Below, piece after piece: positions 1 through 7,523 of a DNA stretch of 64,000 nt. A program made the translations under genes and the position numbers. The notes beneath the pieces are model-generated. The model was not told where the DNA came from and did no database searches. It saw only the letters and a list, made by a program, of their open reading frames with translations. How positions within the stretch are numbered: the first letter of the stretch is position 1; each line of letters starts with the position of its first letter. Source of the DNA: JABSSA01 sp039984715 (GTDB lineage: Bacteria > Pseudomonadota > Alphaproteobacteria > Rhodobacterales > Rhodobacteraceae); the NCBI GenBank assembly GCA_039984715.1, contig JBDWUA010000014.1, forward strand, positions 248,001-312,000, in the 5' to 3' direction.

Positions 1-369
1 CCGTTGCCACAACAATCCCAGATCGGCGTCCAGCCAAACTGCGACGCCTTTTTCGGAAATCGCCGCCCGGTTTGCGTCCGCCAGATAAGCGCCCCCACCT
101 GTCGACAAAATTCCCTGATGCGAATCAAGCAAGCGTCCAATGACCTGTGCCTCTTTCTTGCGAAAGAAGGGTTCGCCATCACGTAAAAAAATTTCCTGAA
201 CTGACATATTGGCAGCAGCTTCAATTTCAGCGTCACTGTCCAAAAACGGAACGTTCAAAATCTCTGCAACTGCCCGTCCTACAGCGGTTTTACCCGCACC
301 CATCATTCCGACCATGACTACGGTTTTTTTCAACCTGAAGTGTGGGTTGTGCTGCTGTTTTTCGCTCAT
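1..369 (-). CDS. aroK: Shikimate kinase (3' end cut off by window edge)
   Basis: Phosphorylates shikimate with ATP in the chorismate pathway, in the cytoplasm. The first 123 codons are visible. A P-loop, GMMGAGKTAVG, lies near residues 21-31, followed by the shikimate-binding DSDAEIE segment and the glycine-rich STGGGAYL segment, all in the order expected for AroK. The ATG at 369 starts the reading frame. The gene runs off the left edge, so aroB, a frequent downstream neighbour, cannot be checked. It diverges from the small membrane gene at 451. The identification is firm; only the C-terminal lid region is missing. Confidence 0.93.
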   Translation of the reverse strand, partial: MSEKQQHNPHFRLKKTVVMVGMMGAGKTAVGRAVAEILNVPFLDSDAEIEAAANMSVQEIFLRDGEPFFRKKEAQVIGRLLDSHQGILSTGGGAYLADANRAAISEKGVAVWLDADLGLLWQR

Positions 370-450
370 ATTTCTGTCAATGACGTGCTTTTGCTAAAAA
401 GGCCATATATGGTCAGGGTCAAAGCGAAAAAATAAGAGGCAGGCGCCGAT

Positions 451-600
451 ATGTTTCGGCTATTTAAATACCTTTTTTACCTGGTCGTACTGGGTTTTAT
501 CGGATTGGTGGCCTACACCTATGTAGGCCCATTCGCAGGCGTGGACTTTTCCCCGCCGCAAGTTGAAACGCGTGAACCTATTGTGTTGGATGCGAAATAA
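451..600 (+). CDS. Small membrane protein, 49 residues, unknown function
   Basis: Starts at ATG 451 behind an AGAGGCAGG-like ribosome site. It encodes one hydrophobic helix (about residues 6-28, rich in Leu, Val, Phe and Tyr) followed by a short tail, so it is probably a single-pass inner-membrane protein. Its stop codon overlaps the ATG of the next gene (590) by 11 bases, which suggests translational coupling with the periplasmic protein and xerD downstream. I do not recognise a family. The call rests on the start site, the clean membrane helix and the tight overlap. Confidence 0.7.
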   Translation: MFRLFKYLFYLVVLGFIGLVAYTYVGPFAGVDFSPPQVETREPIVLDAK

Positions 601-2116
601 GCGTTTGTCCTTTGGGGCAGCGCTGCTGGCGTTGATGTCTGGGCCGGTTGTTGCGCAATCGGATACACCTTTGTCCGTCATTGACTGGTTAGACCAACAG
701 GTTGCGACCCCCGCGACAATCCAATCAGATCCCGTCGCGCAAACTGGGCTGACCCCAGATGTTACTGTCACACCTTTAGACGGTACGACCACGCGTGTTG
801 TGGGGTTGGTTCCGTCGTCAGTCACGGGGTTACCGTCAGATTTATGGACCGGCACTGGCTCTGCGATATTGGTGCGCCAGCTCAACAAGATGACATTGCC
901 ACGTTTGCCAGCGGCGCAATCCTTGTTGTTTTCTTTGGTTCTCGGCGAAGCGTTACCTCCGGCGGAGGATAACGGTGCCTTTGATCTTGCTCGGATCGAT
1001 ACGTTGATACGCATGGGCGCGTTGGAACCCGCATTGGCCCTGCTGGAAATTGCCGGGCCTGATCAAAGTGCGGCACATTTTGAACGCTATCGCGATTTGC
1101 AATTGATCTCAGGGGAAACAGAACAGATGTGCGAACGTCTGATCGATAACCCGAATCTGGCAAACGACCCCGGTCTTGACGTTTATTGCCATGCCCGAAG
1201 TGGGGATTACGAAACAGCGGTGCTTTTATATGGCACCAGCAACGCGCTTGGTTTGTACGATACGCAAAAATCAAACGCATTGGCGCGGTTTCTGGATCCC
1301 GACTTGTTCGAAGGCAAACCGGCCCTGCCCCAACCGCAAACGCCAGATGCTCTGATGTTTGCGTTGTTTGACGCAGAAGGCGAGCGTTTGACAACGCGCA
1401 GTTGGCCCCGGATTTACGCTCACGCCGATCTCAATCCGCGTGCAGGTTGGAAATCGCAACTAGAAGCTGCGGAACGACTGGCCGAAACCGGGGCATTGCC
1501 GGAAAATCGATTGCTGGGTCTTTATACATCGCGCCAGCCGGCCGCATCTGGCGGAATATGGGATCGCGTTCGAGCGGTTCAACGTTTGGACCAAGCCGTA
1601 CGCGCCCGCAGTGTGACCGCCGTCACCAAAACACTGCCCGCCGCATGGGCCGCAGCCCGCGCAGCGCGCATTGAACGTCCCATTGCGGCCTTGTTTGCGG
1701 AACCATTGCAAAACGTCCCCATAACCGGATCGGTCGCAGAACGTGCATTTGAACTGATGCTCATTTCGCCGCTGTATGAAAATGCGGCAACAGCTTTCCC
1801 GACGGTGGCACAGGCCAATCCAGTCGCGCGAGGGCTGGCGGCCGGAAATTTGCAGGACGTGTCCGGCAACGGACCCATAGAGCAGTCTTTGATTGATGCG
1901 TTCACTCGCACACCAGCGGATGCCGACATTATGCGTACGGCGCGAGATGGCGCTTTGGGAACTGCGCTTTTGGAAACGCTAAGCCTGCTGAATGACGGGG
2001 CCGCCGGGGACATGGCGCGTTTGCCGGTTGCGTTGGCCACGCTGCGCGCATTGGGTTTAGAAGATACCGCACGGCAGGCCGCCTTACAGATGCTGCTGTT
2101 GGAGGGCGAACGGTGA
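590..2116 (+). CDS. Periplasmic helical-repeat protein of unknown function
   Basis: A 508-residue protein with a signal peptide: basic start MRNKR, a hydrophobic stretch, and probable cleavage after PVVA. An upstream TTG at 563 would also read in frame, but ATG 590 places the signal peptide correctly. The mature protein is rich in alanine and leucine and looks like stacked helices (TPR-like spacing around residues 130-230 and 370-500), but no domain is certain. The last codon overlaps the GTG start of xerD in a GTGA junction, so the two are probably co-translated. No function is assigned; a periplasmic scaffold is only a guess. Confidence 0.8.
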   Translation: MRNKRLSFGAALLALMSGPVVAQSDTPLSVIDWLDQQVATPATIQSDPVAQTGLTPDVTVTPLDGTTTRVVGLVPSSVTGLPSDLWTGTGSAILVRQLNKMTLPRLPAAQSLLFSLVLGEALPPAEDNGAFDLARIDTLIRMGALEPALALLEIAGPDQSAAHFERYRDLQLISGETEQMCERLIDNPNLANDPGLDVYCHARSGDYETAVLLYGTSNALGLYDTQKSNALARFLDPDLFEGKPALPQPQTPDALMFALFDAEGERLTTRSWPRIYAHADLNPRAGWKSQLEAAERLAETGALPENRLLGLYTSRQPAASGGIWDRVRAVQRLDQAVRARSVTAVTKTLPAAWAAARAARIERPIAALFAEPLQNVPITGSVAERAFELMLISPLYENAATAFPTVAQANPVARGLAAGNLQDVSGNGPIEQSLIDAFTRTPADADIMRTARDGALGTALLETLSLLNDGAAGDMARLPVALATLRALGLEDTARQAALQMLLLEGER

Positions 2117-3093
2117 GCGCGGAAGCAAATCGCTGGATATCCACGTTTCTAGAAGCGCAATCAGCCGAGCTTGGCGCGTCATACAACACTTTGTTGGCAT
2201 ATGGGCGCGATCTAAAGGATTTTGCCGAATGGATGGGCAATCAAAATGTTGGTTTTGAAACAGCGCAGCGCGCGCATGTCGAAGATTACATGGTGCATTG
2301 CGACACACAGGGCTTGGCAAAAGCAACACGCGCACGGCGGTTAAGTGCGATCAAACAAATCTATCGTTTTGCCTTTGAAGAAGGCTGGCGCGATGCCAAC
2401 CCAGCCATTCAAGTTCCTGCACCGGGCATAGACAAACGATTGCCAAAAACGCTGTCCGAAGAAGAAGTTGACCGTTTGTTAAAGGCAGCCCGTCAAACTG
2501 GACGGACACAATCGGATAAACTGCGCGACACATGTCTGATGGAACTTTTATATGCCACGGGGATGCGCGTCAGCGAATTGGTTGGATTGCCCGTGGCTGC
2601 GGCGCGTGGTGATCCCAATATGCTGTTGATCCGCGGTAAGGGTGGCAAGGAACGCCTTGTGCCGTTGTCGGCGGATGCCCGTGATGCATTGGCTGTTTGG
2701 TTGCACGTCCGCGACGAAGCCGAAGATTTGGCCGTATCGCAGAAACGCAAGCCCGCGTCGTCGTTCCTGTTTCCGTCACGTGGGAAAGATGGTCACCTGA
2801 CGCGTCACTGGTTTTACATACGGATCAAAGACTTGTCGGTTGCAGCTGATGTCGACCCGTCCAAAGTCACTCCGCACACGCTGCGCCATGCTTTCGCGAC
2901 CCATCTTTTGGCAGGCGGGGCTGACCTACGTGCCATTCAAACAATGTTGGGTCACGCCGATGTCGCAACGACCGAGATTTACACCCATGTTCTAGAGAGC
3001 CGTTTGGCCGAGCTGGTTATGGACAGTCATCCACTGGCCAGTGCCGCAGATCGTCGTAAATCCGGCGGGAGCACATCTTCGGATGGCCAGTAA
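2113..3093 (+). CDS. xerD: Tyrosine recombinase XerD
   Basis: Site-specific recombinase that with XerC resolves chromosome dimers at dif during division. It has an N-terminal SAM-like core-binding domain (about 1-95) and a C-terminal catalytic domain. The catalytic set is complete: R152 (GMRVSEL), H255 and R258 (HTLRH), H281 (GHADV) and the nucleophile Y290 (YTHV). At 326 residues it is of normal length. It starts with GTG inside the stop of the preceding gene. Its 3' end overlaps the convergent phosphoesterase gene by 67 bases. The housekeeping context and the lack of phage genes argue against a phage integrase. Confidence 0.9.
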   Translation: MSAEANRWISTFLEAQSAELGASYNTLLAYGRDLKDFAEWMGNQNVGFETAQRAHVEDYMVHCDTQGLAKATRARRLSAIKQIYRFAFEEGWRDANPAIQVPAPGIDKRLPKTLSEEEVDRLLKAARQTGRTQSDKLRDTCLMELLYATGMRVSELVGLPVAAARGDPNMLLIRGKGGKERLVPLSADARDALAVWLHVRDEAEDLAVSQKRKPASSFLFPSRGKDGHLTRHWFYIRIKDLSVAADVDPSKVTPHTLRHAFATHLLAGGADLRAIQTMLGHADVATTEIYTHVLESRLAELVMDSHPLASAADRRKSGGSTSSDGQ

Positions 3094-3848
3094 CCACTGA
3101 TCAAACTGTTATCGTAACCTTGTGACAATCCCGCTTTTTGCATGTCCCGCTGTGCGGCTTGCACATCATAGGACAGGATGTGATGGGTGATATTTCCGTT
3201 TTCCAGAATTGCGAAACGCGTGTCCTTGTGACCTTCATTGGGCGGCATTCCGATTACGCCGGCGTTGACCCATCGCCCGTGCTTGGTGTGTTTGGTAAAT
3301 GCCAAACCGCAATGCCCTGAAATTACTGCATCGACCGCCCCAACCGAGGATTCAAGCGCGGCCCATTCTTGGTCAAACACGTCATCTGCTGTGACCGGCC
3401 AAATAAAGCGCGCGATATCTGTATGTCCGCCGTGAATGACGGCAAATCGTTTGTCGCGATGCCAGAACACTGCCACGTCCGGCAGCTGTTGCATCCAGTC
3501 ACGTGCCGAACCTGACAGGTGTGTATTTGCAAACTGATACCACCCGCCTGATAACATATCGCAGGCCGACCCTTCATCAAATCCGCACCCGCAATCCGCA
3601 GCTCTTGATGCCAGTTGCTTTTCACAATTGCCCGCAACAACAGCACAGCCGCTTGCGCGGATTAAATCAACGGTTTCGTTTGGTTTGCCGCAATAGGCGA
3701 CAACATCGCCAGTGCAAATTTGGTGCGTGCCGGGAATGGCGCGTTTATCCGCTTCGATCAGGATGGCTTGGGTCGCCTGAACGTTCGAATAAGGCCCGCC
3801 AAACAGAATGACAGGTTGATCCAAATGTCCCAGTTCGCGAATCCGCAT
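3027..3848 (-). CDS. Metallophosphoesterase-like protein with altered metal motifs
   Basis: 273 residues with the layout of calcineurin-like phosphoesterases (YfcE/DNA-repair exonuclease type). The order of motifs is kept: position I GGPYSN (17-22), position II TGDVV, position III AGNCE, then IHGG and SGHCG. In typical members, motif I is GDxHxN and the last is GHTH. Here the motif I Asp and His are Gly and Tyr, and the last His is Gly, so several metal ligands are missing. It may be a low-activity enzyme or a binding protein. It is convergent with xerD, overlapping its end. Substrate unknown. Confidence 0.8.
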   Translation of the reverse strand: MRIRELGHLDQPVILFGGPYSNVQATQAILIEADKRAIPGTHQICTGDVVAYCGKPNETVDLIRASGCAVVAGNCEKQLASRAADCGCGFDEGSACDMLSGGWYQFANTHLSGSARDWMQQLPDVAVFWHRDKRFAVIHGGHTDIARFIWPVTADDVFDQEWAALESSVGAVDAVISGHCGLAFTKHTKHGRWVNAGVIGMPPNEGHKDTRFAILENGNITHHILSYDVQAAQRDMQKAGLSQGYDNSLISGYWPSEDVLPPDLRRSAALASG

Positions 3849-3919
3849 TCAACCGTCCCTTGATTGACCAGTCCGAAGCCCCCATAACGCTTAGGCAAGG
3901 AAAATCTTCAAGTCACGAA

Positions 3920-5233
3920 ATGGATAGCGATACTTCAATGTTGGACGCCGCCTTCTGGATTACGAGCGGCGTTGTGCTGTTCTTATTGTTCCTCTCTGCC
4001 TTCTTTTCAGGGTCTGAAACCGCATTGACGGCTGCATCACGTGGGAAATTGCGTGCCCAAGCCGACAAAGGATCGCGCGCAGCGCAACGCGCCCTTGAAA
4101 TTACTGAAGACAATGAACGCCTGATCGGGTCAGTTCTGCTTGGCAATAATCTGGTCAATATTCTCGCGACGTCTTTAGCCACGTCGGTTTTGACGCGCGC
4201 CTTTGGTGACAGCGGCATTGCCCTTGCGACCTTTGTCATGACTGGTTTGGTTTTGGTGTTCGCTGAAGTGATGCCCAAAACCTATGCCATCACCAATGCC
4301 GAAAAAGCGGCCAGCATAGTGTCGGCGCCCATTTCCATTGTTGTTCGGGTCTTTGCCCCTGTGGTCAGTGCCGTTCGATTTCTGGTCCGTGCGATTTTGC
4401 GTCTGTTTGGGGTTCAGATCGATCCTGACAGTCAAATCATGGCAGTCCGTGATGAAATTGCTGGCGCATTGCAATTGGGGCATTCCGAAGGTGTGGTCGA
4501 AAAAGAAGACCGTGACCGAATTCTGGGTGCGCTGGACTTGTCAGAGCGGTTTGTCGAAGAAATTATGTTGCACCGTTCCAGCATTGAGATGATCGACGTT
4601 GGCAAGGAACCACAAGCGATTTTGGAACAATGTCTGCGATCCAACCATACCCGCCTGCCCGTTTTTGAAGGTGAGCCCGAGAACATAATTGGTGTCATCC
4701 ACGCCAAGGACCTTCTGCGCGCGATGTACCGTTTGATCGCGTTGGATGGCGGAGATGTTGCAAAAGTTCAGGACTTTGATGTGCGCGCCGTGGCAATGCC
4801 ACCGTATTTCGTGCCTGAAACGACAACGCTTGATGAACAAATGCGTCAGTTTCTGCGGATTCGGTCCCATTTCGCATTGGTCGTGGATGAATACGGGTCT
4901 CTTCAGGGTTTGATCACGCTTGAGGATATTCTGGAAGAAATCGTTGGCGAAATAACTGACGAATTTGACCCCGAAGACGACGCACAGTTTCGGCTTGCCG
5001 AGGATGGGCATTACGATGTCGAAGGCACCGCAACGATCCGCGATCTGAACCGAGCAGGCGATTGGCATCTTCCTGATGAAGAGGCCAACACAATTGCAGG
5101 TTTGGTCATCCACGAAGCACAGATGATTCCAACCGTTGGACAAGTGTTCAGCTTTCACGGGTTTCGCTTTGAAATTACGGGACGCGAAGGCAACCGCATC
5201 ACGGATCTGCGCATTCGCCCACTTGGCGGCTAA
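3920..5233 (+). CDS. CNNM/CorC (HlyC) family membrane protein with CBS domains
   Basis: Members are linked to magnesium/cobalt efflux and are often annotated as hemolysin-related. A DUF21 membrane domain with about four helices (residues 10-200) is followed by paired CBS domains (about 210-340; RLPVFEG and HFALVVDEYGSLQGLITLED are recognisable) and a CorC_HlyC C-terminal domain (about 355-437). The gene could begin at TTG 3860 or ATG 3920; ATG 3920 gives 437 residues, close to the family norm, and the earlier extension is polar and unlike a membrane start. It diverges from the phosphoesterase gene and is followed by an MFS transporter 44 bases on. Confidence 0.88.
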   Translation: MDSDTSMLDAAFWITSGVVLFLLFLSAFFSGSETALTAASRGKLRAQADKGSRAAQRALEITEDNERLIGSVLLGNNLVNILATSLATSVLTRAFGDSGIALATFVMTGLVLVFAEVMPKTYAITNAEKAASIVSAPISIVVRVFAPVVSAVRFLVRAILRLFGVQIDPDSQIMAVRDEIAGALQLGHSEGVVEKEDRDRILGALDLSERFVEEIMLHRSSIEMIDVGKEPQAILEQCLRSNHTRLPVFEGEPENIIGVIHAKDLLRAMYRLIALDGGDVAKVQDFDVRAVAMPPYFVPETTTLDEQMRQFLRIRSHFALVVDEYGSLQGLITLEDILEEIVGEITDEFDPEDDAQFRLAEDGHYDVEGTATIRDLNRAGDWHLPDEEANTIAGLVIHEAQMIPTVGQVFSFHGFRFEITGREGNRITDLRIRPLGG

Positions 5234-5277
5234 ACAGGTTCCTGTTCGATGACGCGGGCACTGTACCAGAGGATCCA

Positions 5278-6411
5278 ATGACAGATTATGCGTCCACTGC
5301 ACCAGCCCGGCTTGCCACGCGCCTCGCTTTCTTTGCGGCTGGTTTTGCGATGGCCTGCTGTGCCCCACTTTTCCCGTTCATAAAAGCGAACGTTGGTGCG
5401 GATGAAGGCCAGTTCGGATTGCTTTTGCTTTGCCTTGGGATCGGATCGATTGTCGCGATGCCGATCACTGGGATTGTTTCGGCGCGCCACGGTGCGCGTC
5501 CGATGGTCTTGCTGGGCGGATTTGGGCTGGTCGCTGTGTTGCCAATATTGGCCATGTCCGCGACGCCGGTAATGTTAGGTGCCTCATTGTTTTTCTTTGG
5601 GGCGTCACTTGGCACCATCGATGTCGCAATGAACGTTCATGGTGCCGAAATCGAAGGACAGGAACAGCGACCATTGATGTCCAACTTTCATGCGCAATTC
5701 AGTATCGGCGGTTTTTTTGGTGCAGGCCTGATGACCCTGTTGTTAAGCGCAGGTTTGCCCTTTGCGATTGCCGCATTCATTGGGGCCGCCGTGGCGCTGT
5801 GTGCGCTGCTCATGGCGAGGCCTCGATTACTGGGTGTCAGTGGCGCCGCCCCGGAACCGTTTGCATTTCCCCGTGGCATTGTTTTGCTTTTGGCCGCCTT
5901 AGCCGGTGTAACCTTTTTGGTTGAAGGTGCCATTTTGGATTGGGGTGCGTTGCTTCTGGTGAACCGCGACTTGGTCCAATTGGAAAACGCAGGTGTTGGT
6001 TACATCCTGTTTTCCGTCGCAATGGTCGTTGCGCGTTTAACCGGAGACCGCACAGTGGCCGCGCTTGGGCAATACCGCGTACTGGTCTATGGCGGCATCG
6101 CAACCATGGTTGGCGTCGCTGTTGTTCTTGTTTCGCCTTGGCCATTGATTGCCTTGTCAGGGTTTATTCTGATCGGTTTGGGCGCTGCAAATCTGGTTCC
6201 AATTGTCTTCAGCGCTGCGGGTCGTCAATCCGTCATGCCGGCAGGTTTGGCCGTCGCTTCGGTCACGACAACAGGGTACGCAGGCATATTGATCGGCCCT
6301 GCCCTTGTTGGGTTCACAGCAGATGCCACAACCCTTCCGACGGCCTTTTGGGTGCTTGCGATACTCATGGCGATTGTTCCGCTGACCGCACGATACGTGA
6401 CGCGTGTTTAA
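5278..6411 (+). CDS. MFS transporter (YbjJ/FucP-like)
   Basis: A 377-residue inner-membrane protein with about twelve hydrophobic helices. The loop between helices 2 and 3, GIVSARHGARP, is a version of the MFS A motif. Signature segments such as LGTIDVAMNVHG and NFHAQFSIGGFFGAG resemble the YbjJ branch, whose substrates are poorly known. A good ribosome site (GAGGA) lies just before ATG 5278. It follows the CorC-type gene closely and could share its transcript. Substrate cannot be inferred from the sequence. Confidence 0.85.
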   Translation: MTDYASTAPARLATRLAFFAAGFAMACCAPLFPFIKANVGADEGQFGLLLLCLGIGSIVAMPITGIVSARHGARPMVLLGGFGLVAVLPILAMSATPVMLGASLFFFGASLGTIDVAMNVHGAEIEGQEQRPLMSNFHAQFSIGGFFGAGLMTLLLSAGLPFAIAAFIGAAVALCALLMARPRLLGVSGAAPEPFAFPRGIVLLLAALAGVTFLVEGAILDWGALLLVNRDLVQLENAGVGYILFSVAMVVARLTGDRTVAALGQYRVLVYGGIATMVGVAVVLVSPWPLIALSGFILIGLGAANLVPIVFSAAGRQSVMPAGLAVASVTTTGYAGILIGPALVGFTADATTLPTAFWVLAILMAIVPLTARYVTRV

Positions 6412-6532
6412 TCATCCAGTATCCGATCAATCCTTATTTTCGTGTCTGTGTTTTCGCCTCAACACACTGAGCTTGCATCTTTAGGTTGGATGAGGTCTTG
6501 ATCCTCTCATTTCCAGAGTAAGCGGCCGGGTC

Positions 6533-7492
6533 ATGACCACGACATCCAATTCAAATCGAAATGGCGCTTTGTTTGCATTGTGCGCATTTGCATTATTTGC
6601 GTCTCATGACGTCGTCATCAAATTCCTTGGCGCTAGTTATTCTCCGTTTCAGATCATATTTTTTACGACTTTGATGTCGTTTCCGATGACAACCTTGATG
6701 TTGATGCGCGATGAGACCGAAGCAAACTTACGCCCCGCCCATCCATGGTGGACTGCCCTGCGCACAGGTTGCGTTATCATTGCGATGACCTCAGCCTTTT
6801 ACGCCTTTACTGTCCTGCCCCTTGCGCAGACCTATGCGATCTTGTTTGCCGCCCCTTTGATCATCACCTTGCTGGCGATCCCGATACTGGGCGAACGTGT
6901 TGGATGGCGGCGACTGCTGGCTGTTCTTGTCGGCTTGGCGGGCGTTGTTGTCGTGCTGCGTCCCGGATCAACCGATCTTCATCTGGGCCACCTCGCCGCG
7001 TTGACGGCCGCGATATTCAGCGCTTTGGCCTCGGTGATTGTGCGTAAGATCGGACGCGATGAACGCAGTGTCGTGCTGTTGCTTTATCCATTGTTGGCGA
7101 ACTTTCTGCTGATGGCTTTTTTGATGCCCAATAGTTACCAACCCATGCCTGTCACACATTTGGGTGCCGTTGCGGTGGTCTCGTTATTTGGGTTTCTGGC
7201 GGGGTTATTGATGATCGCAGCCTACAAAAATGCCGAAGCCGCGATTGTCGCCCCGATGCAGTATAGCCAAATCGTCTGGGCCTCGATTTACGGCGTTTTG
7301 TTTTTCGATGAACGGATCGATTCAATCACACTCCTTGGTGCGGCAATCATCATTTCATCCGGGCTTTTCATTGTTTTCCGCGAACAAGCTGGTGGAACGT
7401 CGAACAACACGCCTGTGCTTCGATCCCGATCACGCGGTTATGGATCAACTTTTCGGATTTCACCGTTCTTGCCGCGTTCGCGCAGAAAGTGA
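6533..7492 (+). CDS. DMT-family EamA transporter
   Basis: 319 residues with ten predicted membrane helices in two EamA repeats (about 8-140 and 150-285), the standard drug/metabolite exporter layout. The last 30 residues form a basic cytoplasmic tail (RSRSRGYGS, RSRRK), longer than usual. The gene starts at ATG 6533 after a 120-base gap and ends convergent to the oxidase gene at 7524. Family members export amino acids, nucleosides or other metabolites; the substrate here is unknown. Confidence 0.87.
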   Translation: MTTTSNSNRNGALFALCAFALFASHDVVIKFLGASYSPFQIIFFTTLMSFPMTTLMLMRDETEANLRPAHPWWTALRTGCVIIAMTSAFYAFTVLPLAQTYAILFAAPLIITLLAIPILGERVGWRRLLAVLVGLAGVVVVLRPGSTDLHLGHLAALTAAIFSALASVIVRKIGRDERSVVLLLYPLLANFLLMAFLMPNSYQPMPVTHLGAVAVVSLFGFLAGLLMIAAYKNAEAAIVAPMQYSQIVWASIYGVLFFDERIDSITLLGAAIIISSGLFIVFREQAGGTSNNTPVLRSRSRGYGSTFRISPFLPRSRRK

Positions 7493-7523
7493 TCTGCTCT
7501 GTCTTTGGCACGAAACAGGGTTG

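Noticed and set aside
2113..3093. Phage integrase marking a mobile element
   Set aside because: Length, motifs and operon context fit XerD; no attachment repeats or phage genes are nearby.
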